Source: 2-01-FULL-39-10-A sp964525395 (GTDB lineage Bacteria > Patescibacteriota > Microgenomatia > Levybacterales > UBA12049). Taken from it: a stretch of 12,946 nt of DNA. The position numbers were made by a program, and so were the translations under genes. Below the pieces are notes generated by a model. It was not told where the DNA came from. It did not search any database and saw only the letters and a list, made by a program, of their open reading frames with translations. Of the stretch, positions 1 to 6,649 are shown one piece after another (the stretch's first letter is position 1; each line of letters starts with the position of its first letter). The stretch is from contig CAZGGU010000026.1 of assembly GCA_964525395.1 (NCBI GenBank), forward strand, positions 1 through 12,946, given 5' to 3'.

Positions 1-365
1 AGGATGTTTCCTGATGGGTCTTTAAACCATGCAATATTTGGGCCATCTCCTGATTTCATCCCCCAAACTATTCCATCTTCATCAGTTTTAAACATTTCAA
101 AATCATATTGTTCACATTCTATTCCTTTTTCCTTAAGCGCTGCTACTGCTTCTTTAATATCTGGAACTAGAAGATTTAATACAGTATAAGTAGCTGGTTC
201 ATGGTTTTCTTTCGGATAAATGAAAATCTTGCCTGCCTCGGGAAGTTCAAGCATCAAACCCATTTCATCATTTGAAATAGTCAAACCAAGAATTTCTGAA
301 TAGAATTTCTTCGCCTCATCTAAATCTTTTACACTGAATCCGCCATATCCCCCATTAATGTTCAT
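1..365 (-). CDS. VOC-family (glyoxalase/bleomycin-resistance fold) protein, 3' end cut by window edge
   Basis: Translating the minus strand from the ATG at 363-365 gives an open frame of 121 codons that runs off the window with no stop. It begins MNINGGYGGFSVKDLDEAKK and continues with a KFYSEILGL segment. This is the usual opening of a vicinal-oxygen-chelate module: first beta strand, then a helix with the D-x-x-x-A-x-x-FY-x-x-x-LGL pattern. Near the cut end it has NIAWFKDPSGNIL, the typical final strand and turn (D-P-x-G-N) of these proteins. The family includes glyoxalases, dioxygenases and antibiotic-binding proteins, and the substrate cannot be read from the sequence. It lies 56 bp downstream of the MacB-like permease on the same strand, but a promoter in that gap suggests separate expression. 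The frame is clear; the function within the superfamily is open. Confidence 0.85.
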   Translation of the reverse strand, partial: MNINGGYGGFSVKDLDEAKKFYSEILGLTISNDEMGLMLELPEAGKIFIYPKENHEPATYTVLNLLVPDIKEAVAALKEKGIECEQYDFEMFKTDEDGIVWGMKSGDGPNIAWFKDPSGNI

Positions 366-371
366 ACTTTC

Positions 372-400
372 AATTTACAGTTACTAGTAGAAATAGTCAA
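372..400 (-). promoter_or_regulatory. Predicted sigma70-type promoter of the VOC gene
   Basis: On the minus strand the -35 TTGACT (395-400) and the -10 TAAATT (372-377, preceded by TG) are separated by 17 bp. The -10 ends 6 nt before the ATG, so transcription should begin at or next to the start codon. No Shine-Dalgarno site is present. Confidence 0.6.
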
Positions 401-421
401 TGACTGTTCTACGGCCAAATA

Positions 422-1630
422 TTATTCGTATCTGATTGCCTCAATTGGTGAAAGATCAGCAGCCTTTTTAGCAGGAAACACTCCAAAAAATACACCAATA
501 AAAGAAGAGATTCCTAGTGCTGCCACCACTGATAATAAATTTATACCTGCCGGGAAAAATGGTTGAATTAAAAGAACAATTAGAATTGCTAGAACCAAAC
601 CAAGCACTCCGCCAAAGACAGAAAGAATCAAAGCTTGTGCTAAAAACTGCAACAAAATATCTTGCTTGGTAGCCCCAATTGCTCTTCTTATCCCAACCTC
701 TTTCGTTCTTTCTGTAACTGTCGCATACATAATGTTCATGATTCCTATTCCTCCTACAATTAAAGAAATCGAACCAATTGCAATTAAAATATAATTAAGA
801 ATTGAAAAAATACTTGTGACAATATTTAAAATTTCCGTCTGCTCGACTACTTGAAACTCATCTTCTTTATATTCTTTCAAAAGCTGCTGCTGTAATTCTT
901 TTTTAACTATAGGAATAGATTCTTTATTTCGTGCAGTTACGTAAATCGCTGTATATTTTTTATTCGGATTAAGAGAGTTTATTTTAGTGGAAACATATGT
1001 ATAGCTATCGAAAGTAGGTCCACCAAATCCTCCTCCTCCTTTGGAAGAAAGAACTCCTTTAATCTTAAATGATTGATCAGCTATTCTAATTTTTTTACCT
1101 ACTGCTGATTCTACGGAACCATATAAATCTTCAGCCAATTTGGGCCCTATCATTACCTCTTTCGCCCGACGATCAATGTCTGCTTTCGTTAAAAGCTTAC
1201 CTGACTCTGCTTCTAGATTTAACACGTTAGCAATTTCTTGATTAGTCATAACAAGTGTTGTAGTTTTCTTTTGTCCGTTTGCCTCTGCAATTGAGCTTCT
1301 TTGCAAAATGGGCACTACATAAGAAACATCTTCCAATTTTTTTAATTTCGAAACGTCTGTGTCAGTAAACCTTTCTGAAATTGCACCATTTGCTCCACCA
1401 AATCCGCCGTCCGATGATAAAACTTGTCCAGGAAAAACATAAATTACATTTGAGCCAAGATTATCAAACTGCTGCTGGATGTAATTCCTAAGTCCAATAC
1501 CAAATGCAATTAATAAAACTACTGACAATACTCCAATTAAGATACCTAATGAAGTTAAAAAAGTACGTACTCGGTTTCTTCTAAAATCATCAAGCGCAGA
1601 ATTAAATAAGAACATCATTTTACTCATCAT
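422..1630 (-). CDS. MacB/FtsX-type ABC transporter permease
   Basis: A 402-residue membrane subunit of a MacB-type (type VII) ABC exporter, close to the usual length. A cytoplasmic N-terminus leads into TM1 (about 24-46). A large extracytoplasmic MacB core-type domain (about 47-270) follows, with a glycine-rich loop near 198-204. Three C-terminal TM helices lie at about 274-302, 328-356 and 363-385. The signature after TM2, VGGIGIMNIM (292-301) then TERTKEVGIRRAIGA (306-320), is diagnostic of the MacB/FtsX/LolE permease group. These proteins do not transport through a channel. They move ATP-driven motion across the membrane to a periplasmic adaptor, exporting peptides, lipids or drugs. The start overlaps the ATPase stop by 4 nt (ATGA), so the two are translationally coupled. 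Several ATGs cluster at the start, making the exact N-terminus uncertain by up to five residues. The cargo is unknown. Confidence 0.95.
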   Translation of the reverse strand: MMSKMMFLFNSALDDFRRNRVRTFLTSLGILIGVLSVVLLIAFGIGLRNYIQQQFDNLGSNVIYVFPGQVLSSDGGFGGANGAISERFTDTDVSKLKKLEDVSYVVPILQRSSIAEANGQKKTTTLVMTNQEIANVLNLEAESGKLLTKADIDRRAKEVMIGPKLAEDLYGSVESAVGKKIRIADQSFKIKGVLSSKGGGGFGGPTFDSYTYVSTKINSLNPNKKYTAIYVTARNKESIPIVKKELQQQLLKEYKEDEFQVVEQTEILNIVTSIFSILNYILIAIGSISLIVGGIGIMNIMYATVTERTKEVGIRRAIGATKQDILLQFLAQALILSVFGGVLGLVLAILIVLLIQPFFPAGINLLSVVAALGISSFIGVFFGVFPAKKAADLSPIEAIRYE

Positions 1631-2298
1631 GATTTAATAATCTCTCCATCCTTCATATGAATTTGTCTTTTAGCATTTGCCGCAATTTCTTTATCATGCG
1701 TAACAATAAGAATAGTAACTTTCAAATCACTGTTTAATTCATCCAGCAATCTCAGAATCTCCGCACCTGATTTAGAATCTAAATTTCCAGTTGGCTCATC
1801 AGCTAAAATTAATTTTGGATTCATAATGAGAGCTCTTGCAATCGCTGCTCTTTGTTGCTGTCCACCCGAAATATTATTAGGTCGATAATCTTTTCGCTCG
1901 AGAATTCCAAATCGTTTTAAATATTCTTCTGCTCTTTTTACAGGATCGAAGTCTAACTTTTTCTTTGAATATCTTGTAGGCAAAATTACATTTTCAATAA
2001 CTGATAATTTATTTATTAAATTAAATTGCTGAAAAATAAATCCAACTGTTTGATTTCTAATTTCAGAAAGCTGATCATCTGAGAGATTAGAGATATCTTT
2101 ATCATCGATCAAAACTTTACCTTTACTTGGTTTATCCAGAAGCCCCATAATATGCATCATAGTAGATTTTCCGCAGCCCGATGGACCCACTATAGAACTA
2201 AATTCTCCATCTTTAATTAGCAGATTTATATCCTTGAGGACTGTTACTTCTTCATCTCCAATTAAATATTGCTTTTCAACATGATTAAACTTAATCAT
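1627..2298 (-). CDS. MacB/LolD-type ABC transporter ATP-binding protein
   Basis: A 223-residue stand-alone nucleotide-binding subunit that powers the adjacent MacB-like permease, with all catalytic motifs intact. They are Walker A GPSGCGKST (38-46), Q-loop Gln90 in FIFQQF, signature ISGGQQQR (143-150), Walker B LILADE (163-168) with catalytic Glu168, D-loop NLDS (172-175) and switch His201 in IVTHD. The NLDS motif and the absence of extra domains match the LolD/MacB/FtsE branch. In E. coli MacB, ATPase and permease are one polypeptide; here they are separate, as in most Gram-positive and CPR systems. The start overlaps the adaptor stop by 8 nt and is preceded by a usable Shine-Dalgarno-like GGGGTGAT (2306-2313). 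The gene ends in TGA, showing that this codon is a stop in this genome. Confidence 0.96.
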   Translation of the reverse strand: MIKFNHVEKQYLIGDEEVTVLKDINLLIKDGEFSSIVGPSGCGKSTMMHIMGLLDKPSKGKVLIDDKDISNLSDDQLSEIRNQTVGFIFQQFNLINKLSVIENVILPTRYSKKKLDFDPVKRAEEYLKRFGILERKDYRPNNISGGQQQRAAIARALIMNPKLILADEPTGNLDSKSGAEILRLLDELNSDLKVTILIVTHDKEIAANAKRQIHMKDGEIIKS

Positions 2299-3007
2299 AA
2301 ACTACATCACCCCGGGAGACACCTGAAATTATCTCTGTGTTTTCATCAGTTTCAATGCCGGTTTTTACATATTTTTTATCTTTATTCTTATTAATATATA
2401 CGTAAGTTCCTTTATCATCAGTCTTTACATATTTCGAGGGCACATATAATGCTTGGCTTTTTTCGCGGGTAACAAATGTGGCGTCCCCTGTCATTCCCAG
2501 TCTCACATCTGCCGTAATTTGGCTTGGATCAAGGTTCACTTCGACCTCATAAACTGTACCGCTCTCTCCTTCTTTCGGTGAATAAGAAATTCTTGATATA
2601 TTTCCGGACAAAATCTTATTTTCAAATGCGTCTAAAGTAATACTGCAGCTCTCCCCTTCGGTCAGACCTACTACTTCTGTTTGGTCCGCAAGTACCGAGA
2701 AATAAAATGTATTCGGATTAACAATTTCAAAAAGCGGTGTTCCTGCTACCACATTACTTCCCACATATACGTCTTTTACATCAGTGAGATATCCCTGAAT
2801 GGGTGAATATAGATTTGAATCTCTTTTAGCAAGTTCTTTTAATTCTAAAGAGGTAACGGCCTTATCAAGATTATATTGATTGTTTTGCAAAATCCTCTTA
2901 ATGTCATCATTTGTTGCATCATTGACACTACTCACCCCAGCATCATCTTTAGCTTGATCGAAAGTATTCCTTTGAATGTTATAGTCTAGTAGCGCATTCT
3001 GCGCACT
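2291..3007 (-). CDS. MacA/HlyD-like periplasmic adaptor (membrane fusion protein), 5' part lost in the N gap
   Basis: The C-terminal 238 residues of an adaptor subunit. In order they are the descending part of an alpha-helical hairpin with a lipoyl half-motif (LYSPIQGYLTDVKDVYVGS, then GTPLFEIVNP), a beta-barrel domain (strands around FYFSVLADQTE to VYEVEVNLD) and a membrane-proximal domain ending in SGVSRGDVVYD. This order matches RND/ABC membrane fusion proteins such as MacA. The adaptor would sit outside the cytoplasmic membrane and work with the MacB-like permease and ATPase, whose genes follow with overlap. The N-terminal TM anchor or signal, the first lipoyl half and part of the hairpin are missing because the sequence enters the run of N. 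It should not be read as one protein with the frame on the other side of the gap. Confidence 0.88.
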   Translation of the reverse strand, partial: SAQNALLDYNIQRNTFDQAKDDAGVSSVNDATNDDIKRILQNNQYNLDKAVTSLELKELAKRDSNLYSPIQGYLTDVKDVYVGSNVVAGTPLFEIVNPNTFYFSVLADQTEVVGLTEGESCSITLDAFENKILSGNISRISYSPKEGESGTVYEVEVNLDPSQITADVRLGMTGDATFVTREKSQALYVPSKYVKTDDKGTYVYINKNKDKKYVKTGIETDENTEIISGVSRGDVVYD

Positions 3008-3107
3008 NNNNNNNNNNNNNNNNNNNNNNNNNNNNNNNNNNNNNNNNNNNNNNNNNNNNNNNNNNNNNNNNNNNNNNNNNNNNNNNNNNNNNNNNNNNNN
3101 NNNNNNN
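3008..3107. other. Assembly gap (100 N)
   Basis: Exactly 100 consecutive N, the usual placeholder for a scaffold gap of unknown length. The missing DNA should hold the 5' part of the adaptor gene, the 3' part of the protein starting at 3676 and possibly other genes or the exporter's promoter. True distance and continuity across it cannot be judged here. Confidence 0.97.
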
Positions 3108-3676
3108 GCCTGCGCAAATCCTGCAATGACATATTCAGCAGAATACTTTTTTTCTGAATCGTTTGCAGCTAGAACTTCCAGAATAGCATCGTATGTATCT
3201 GCTTCCGCCATCTTAAAAAAAGATGCCATATTAAATAGATGTACGAAAATTGCTTGATCTCGATCTCCTAGGCTATTTACATGAGATACACCCAACCATA
3301 AATTCTTCTCAGCCGAATATCTTTCAATATAATCCTCAGTGAGAATAATCAGTGGTGATTTAGAAGATCTTTCTCTATATGTAGCGTAAAACAAAAGCTG
3401 TCCATGCATTAGGCTATCGCTAATTTCAGAACTTACCTTTTCTCTGTTATCAGTATGAAATTTTTTATCATCCAATAATTCATCAAAATTATCCAAATAA
3501 TCAAAAGCATAAGGATTAGTTGTCCTCATCCACTCATATAGACCTTGATCATTTTCCTGTGCTGGAATTGATTTACTATTAAATAATGAACGAATGATAT
3601 CTGGACCAATTGGGAAAATTTGGGGATCAACTTCTTCTGATTCATAACCCTGCATTAATTCACTTACACTTGCCAT
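3108..3676 (-). CDS. Unrecognised soluble protein, 3' end lost in the N gap
   Basis: The first 189 residues of a protein I do not recognise. It has no signal peptide, TM helix or lipobox and is rich in Asp, Glu, Tyr and Phe. The predicted pattern is helical, with one hydrophobic strand-like stretch, SPLIILTEDYIERY, around 107-120. Nothing in it resembles the N-terminus of a membrane fusion protein, which would need a TM segment or signal, so I treat it as a gene separate from the adaptor across the gap. The ATG at 3674-3676 is supported by a near-perfect promoter whose -10 ends 6 nt upstream, which makes the transcript leaderless. It is divergent from the kinase-like gene at 3758. It could be a cytoplasmic regulator or effector of the exporter locus, but this is only positional. 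Confidence 0.7.
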
Positions 3677-3682
3677 TCTGGG

Positions 3683-3710
3683 ATTATACGTGATTTGATT
3701 GCCATGTCAA
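3683..3710 (-). promoter_or_regulatory. Consensus sigma70 promoter for the gene starting at 3676
   Basis: The minus strand shows TTGACA (3705-3710), a 16-bp spacer and TATAAT (3683-3688), both hexamers perfect. The -10 is followed by only 6 nt before the ATG, so the predicted transcription start coincides with the start codon. It lies back to back with the plus-strand promoter at 3720-3747. Confidence 0.8.
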
Positions 3711-3719
3711 TAATACTTA

Positions 3720-3747
3720 TTGCTTATTCAGCAGCAATATATATAAT
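3720..3747 (+). promoter_or_regulatory. Predicted promoter of the kinase-like gene
   Basis: TTGCTT (3720-3725), a 16-bp spacer and a perfect TATAAT (3742-3747). Transcription would start near 3754, between the two candidate ATGs at 3752 and 3758. This argues that the open frame upstream of 3752 is not translated. Confidence 0.65.
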
Positions 3748-3757
3748 CACAATGACA

Positions 3758-4465
3758 ATGAACGCAAAACCTAAACTTCAATTAATATTTTTTTACGGAA
3801 AGGGAGGATCTGGAAAAGATACCCAAGCCAGAAATATGTACAAAGACCATCCAGGATGGATTGGAATTTCTACTGGCGATGAAATCAAAGGTGCCCTCAG
3901 AAACCCGGAACATAAATACCACCATGCAGTAGCTCCTTTCATGCATTACATTGAAGAAGGCAGATATCTTCCTGATGAGACAGTGATAAATATAGATAGT
4001 CCCCGCGATGCAATCTATACAGAATTTGTGGAAGAACAAATTGCTCTAGGTGCAGAAGCAATCATTTCCACGGGCTGTCCACGAACAATTTCCCAGCTAG
4101 ATTTGATTGATCAATATGCAACTACACTTGGAGAAAGATTTAATGTGACAACTACTCATATTTATTTGAAGGTCCAAGACGACACTTCGCGTGCTCGTGC
4201 TGCCAAAAGAATGGCGGAAGACATAGCCAATAAAAAAGAACCCAGAAAAGACGACAAACCTGAATCTGTAGAAAAAAGACTCAGAGAATTTAGCACCCTT
4301 ACGATTCCTATGCTCGAGAAATTAAATTCTGAAGGAAGACTAATCACTATCCCTGCAGATGGAACTCCTGAACAAGTAAATGAACTCGTAAATGCTGAGC
4401 TTCGCAAAGCACTGGAATTTAAAAACGAAATCGAAGGCAGACCAGCAGGAGTTGAGAGATTTTAA
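3758..4465 (+). CDS. Adenylate-kinase-like P-loop nucleoside monophosphate kinase, short lid
   Basis: A 235-residue protein built like adenylate kinase. It has P-loop GKGGSGKDTQ (14-23), STGDEI (38-43, equivalent to STGDLLR), a RYLPDETV segment (69-76, equivalent to GxLVPDEIV), GCPRTISQ (106-113, equivalent to GFPRTxxQ) and RKDDKPESVEKRL (163-175, equivalent to RxDDxxExxxxRL). The lid between the two arginine regions is only about a dozen residues, with no zinc-binding cysteines, so this is a short-form kinase. Expected activity is phosphoryl transfer between ATP and AMP or another NMP in the cytosol. GCPRT replaces the usual GFPRT, so the substrate may differ. The frame stays open back to a TTG at 3695, but that extension is hydrophobic and overlaps the promoter. 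ATG 3758, or 3752, is the better start. Confidence 0.8.
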   Translation: MNAKPKLQLIFFYGKGGSGKDTQARNMYKDHPGWIGISTGDEIKGALRNPEHKYHHAVAPFMHYIEEGRYLPDETVINIDSPRDAIYTEFVEEQIALGAEAIISTGCPRTISQLDLIDQYATTLGERFNVTTTHIYLKVQDDTSRARAAKRMAEDIANKKEPRKDDKPESVEKRLREFSTLTIPMLEKLNSEGRLITIPADGTPEQVNELVNAELRKALEFKNEIEGRPAGVERF

Positions 4466-4478
4466 GTTTCAAATGTAG

Positions 4479-4484
4479 TATAAT
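4479..4484 (+). promoter_or_regulatory. Predicted -10 box of the copper-radical oxidase gene
   Basis: A perfect TATAAT lies in the 30-bp gap after the kinase-like gene, ending 11 nt before the ATG at 4496, so the leader would be about 5 nt. No good -35 is visible at the right distance (TTGAGA at 4452-4457 would need a 21-bp spacer). Cotranscription with the upstream gene is also possible. Confidence 0.5.
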
Positions 4485-4495
4485 CCCCACTATAA

Positions 4496-6076
4496 ATGTT
4501 CAGGCTATTTACTTATAAAAATCTAGCGAAATTTAAGCTTTATCCCATTCTTTTAGTTGTTATTTTCATAGTTTTCGGGATCATCTCAATGACCAATTTT
4601 TTCTCAACTAAAGCTGATTCTGCTGCGCCGGATCCAGCAGTTGTAGGTAGCTGGTCTGAAGTATATGAATGGCCAGTAAAAGCGACTCACACTTCCCTTC
4701 TTCCAGACGGGAAAGTTCTTACTTGGCCTTCATACGCAGGAGACTCACCATATATTTGGGATCCAAGCACAAATACTATTTCTCCTGCAGCCCAAGCTGG
4801 TTATAATATTTTTTGCTCTGGTCACACTGTATTAGCAGATGGAAAAATCTTTGTCGCTGGCGGACATGTAACTACTCCTACAGGTCTAAAAACTGCATCG
4901 ATTTATGATCCTGCGACTAATGCTTGGACTAGACTTCCCGATATGAATGATGCCAGGTGGTATCCGACAGTCACTTCTCTTCCAGGTGGCAATGTTTTAG
5001 TTGCAGCTGGAACCATAACAAATGGAATTGGCAACAAACTCCCACAGGTTTGGGATTATAAAACGGATACCTGGAGAGATCTTACTTCAGCACAGTTAGG
5101 CTTGCCGCTTTATCCTTGGTTATTTCTTACACCAAATGGAAAAATCTTTATGGCTGGCAGCACCCAAAGCACTAGGCTTTTAGATTTTACAAACACAGGC
5201 TCATGGGGACCGATTATTAAAAGTAATTATGGAAAAAGAACTTATGGCTCTGCCGCCATGTATGCGCCTGGAAAAATTATCATCACTGGTGGTGCAACGA
5301 ACAATGATAACGCTTCACCCACCAAAACTGCAGAAATAATTGATCTTACTGCGGCTAATCCTAAATGGACATATACTGGACAAATGGCTATGGCCAGAAA
5401 ACATGGAGTCCTAACACTACTACCGACTGGCGAAGTATTAATGCTTGGCGGAACTAGAGGTTCGGGGGATGATAAAACCTTAGCTGTTTTTCAAGCTGAA
5501 ACTTGGGACCCAGCTACCGGCAAATGGTCTCTTCTTTCCAAGAATAAAATTTATCGTGGCTATCATTCTTCTTCCCTTCTTCTTCCTGACGGAAGAGTAC
5601 TCCTTGCAGGGGGTGAAGTTTCTGGAACTAGCGCTGAAGTCTTCTCACCTCCTTATTTATTCAAAGGTACTAGACCTACGATCTCTGAAGCACCATCTAA
5701 CGTAAATAATGGAGAGACATTTACAATAAAAACTCCAGACAAAGTAAATATTAATAAAATTCGCTGGATTAGAAACGGCTCTGTCACTCATGCATTTAAC
5801 ATGTCCCAAGTTATCAATGATTTAGAATTTACCAAAACCTCTACTGGAATTGATATAAAAGTTCCAGGCAAAAATTCTACACCTCCAGGCTATTACATGC
5901 TTTTTATTTTAAATAAAAATGGCGTCCCTTCAGTAGCAAAGATGGTTAAAGTAGGAAATATTAACATCGATACTTCGACTTTCATTGCTCCCACCTCTGA
6001 AATTCCTGCAGCAGCGATCGATGTCGCTTCAGAAGATGCCGCGCATAACCACGTTATGGATACCTCTGGAGAGTAA
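4496..6076 (+). CDS. Membrane-anchored copper-radical oxidase (galactose/glyoxal oxidase-like, kelch propeller plus DUF1929)
   Basis: A 526-residue protein. A signal anchor at about 16-36 is followed by a kelch-type beta-propeller (about 50-390; repeated DGKVL/GGxxx and W-D-P blades) and a C-terminal E-set domain of the DUF1929 type (about 392-488). The active-site pattern of glyoxal/galactose oxidases (CAZy AA5, bacterial GlxA group) is complete. Cys107 in NIFCSG and Tyr156 in ARWYPT are the pair that forms the Tyr-Cys cofactor. Tyr356 and His357 in RGYHSSSLLLPDG and His432 in VTHAFN are the other copper ligands. Expected chemistry is oxidation of primary alcohols or aldehydes with O2 reduced to H2O2, outside the membrane and needing copper. 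The substrate is unknown. A hydrophilic tail with late His residues (HNHVMD) follows the last domain. It converges with the Cache-like gene, 8 bp away. Confidence 0.9.
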   Translation: MFRLFTYKNLAKFKLYPILLVVIFIVFGIISMTNFFSTKADSAAPDPAVVGSWSEVYEWPVKATHTSLLPDGKVLTWPSYAGDSPYIWDPSTNTISPAAQAGYNIFCSGHTVLADGKIFVAGGHVTTPTGLKTASIYDPATNAWTRLPDMNDARWYPTVTSLPGGNVLVAAGTITNGIGNKLPQVWDYKTDTWRDLTSAQLGLPLYPWLFLTPNGKIFMAGSTQSTRLLDFTNTGSWGPIIKSNYGKRTYGSAAMYAPGKIIITGGATNNDNASPTKTAEIIDLTAANPKWTYTGQMAMARKHGVLTLLPTGEVLMLGGTRGSGDDKTLAVFQAETWDPATGKWSLLSKNKIYRGYHSSSLLLPDGRVLLAGGEVSGTSAEVFSPPYLFKGTRPTISEAPSNVNNGETFTIKTPDKVNINKIRWIRNGSVTHAFNMSQVINDLEFTKTSTGIDIKVPGKNSTPPGYYMLFILNKNGVPSVAKMVKVGNINIDTSTFIAPTSEIPAAAIDVASEDAAHNHVMDTSGE

Positions 6077-6084
6077 AGCGAAAA

Positions 6085-6612
6085 TTAATTGGAGAGCTTT
6101 TGATTAGAAACTAAAACTACATTAATAATTTGTCCTTGCGCATTCTTAACTGGGATTGACAAGACACTTACTCCACCAGGATAGTTAGCACTTTTTTCTT
6201 CAAATGTCCTAACTTGTCCATCCGCAAAAGTCATATTAATTTCTCCACCCATATCCGAATTATAAGCTTGACCTACACTTGCAGGCATGCTAGAAGCAAT
6301 TACTTTTTTATTTTTATCCACCACTACAACATATCTTTTAATATTCTTAGATAAATCTGCAACATATTTCTGAAGACTAGAACCTGGAACCATTACAATT
6401 GATTCAGAAATAATTTGACCATAATCCCCGATCTGAGTATCAGGTTGATTCTGTTCATTTAAGTAAATTGCTGAAGCTGTGTAATTTTGAACTGCCATCT
6501 TCAGATGAACGTATTTAACACCAAGGACTAGAAGAAGAAAGATTAAAACTATGATCGCAATCGCATACATATGAACTGAGACTGCGTGTACGTGCATGTG
6601 CTTTTTTTCCAT
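6085..6612 (-). CDS. Orphan membrane-anchored Cache/PAS-like sensor domain protein
   Basis: A 175-residue protein. A short His-rich N-terminus (His5, 7, 9, 14) precedes one TM helix (about 15-33) and a single extracytoplasmic domain. Residues 88-170 follow the pattern of sCache/PAS-like sensor domains. A strand and turn, YVVVVDKNKKVIASS, is followed by a GQAYN segment, a central FADGQVRTFEE strand pair and a final SIPVKNAQGQIINVVLVS unit, equivalent to the PIxxxxGxxxGVV of kinase sensors. No kinase, methyl-accepting or GGDEF output domain follows, so any signal must go through a partner. Start choice: an ATG at 6616-6618 is only 1 nt from the -10, while the ATG at 6610-6612 is 7 nt from it, like other genes here, so I chose the latter. 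It is downstream of the flavin operon but has its own promoter. Confidence 0.75.
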   Translation of the reverse strand: MEKKHMHVHAVSVHMYAIAIIVLIFLLLVLGVKYVHLKMAVQNYTASAIYLNEQNQPDTQIGDYGQIISESIVMVPGSSLQKYVADLSKNIKRYVVVVDKNKKVIASSMPASVGQAYNSDMGGEINMTFADGQVRTFEEKSANYPGGVSVLSIPVKNAQGQIINVVLVSNQKLSN

Positions 6613-6619
6613 ATACATT

Positions 6620-6649
6620 TATATAGACATAAAATTTAATCGTTGTCAA
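6620..6649 (-). promoter_or_regulatory. Predicted promoter of the Cache-like gene
   Basis: The minus strand shows a perfect -35 TTGACA (6644-6649), an 18-bp spacer and TATATA (6620-6625). The -35 overlaps the stop codon of the phospholipase-D-like gene. The -10 ends 7 nt before the ATG at 6612, consistent with a leaderless transcript. Confidence 0.65.

Noticed and set aside
4..189. Plus-strand open frame of 61 codons
   Set aside because: It lies opposite the VOC gene, which has clear family motifs on the minus strand.
3695..3757. N-terminal extension of the kinase-like protein from a TTG at 3695 or an ATG at 3704
   Set aside because: It would add a hydrophobic stretch unlike any adenylate kinase and overlaps a good -35/-10 promoter whose start point lies near 3754.
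3782..4407. Two minus-strand open frames inside the kinase-like gene
   Set aside because: They show no family features and sit over well-supported adenylate-kinase motifs.
4491..4496. TATAAA immediately before the copper-oxidase ATG as the -10 box
   Set aside because: It overlaps the start codon, so transcription would begin inside the gene; the TATAAT at 4479-4484 fits better.
6613..6618. Upstream ATG adding Met-Tyr to the Cache-like protein
   Set aside because: It is only 1 nt from the predicted -10 hexamer, so it would lie upstream of or at the edge of the transcript.
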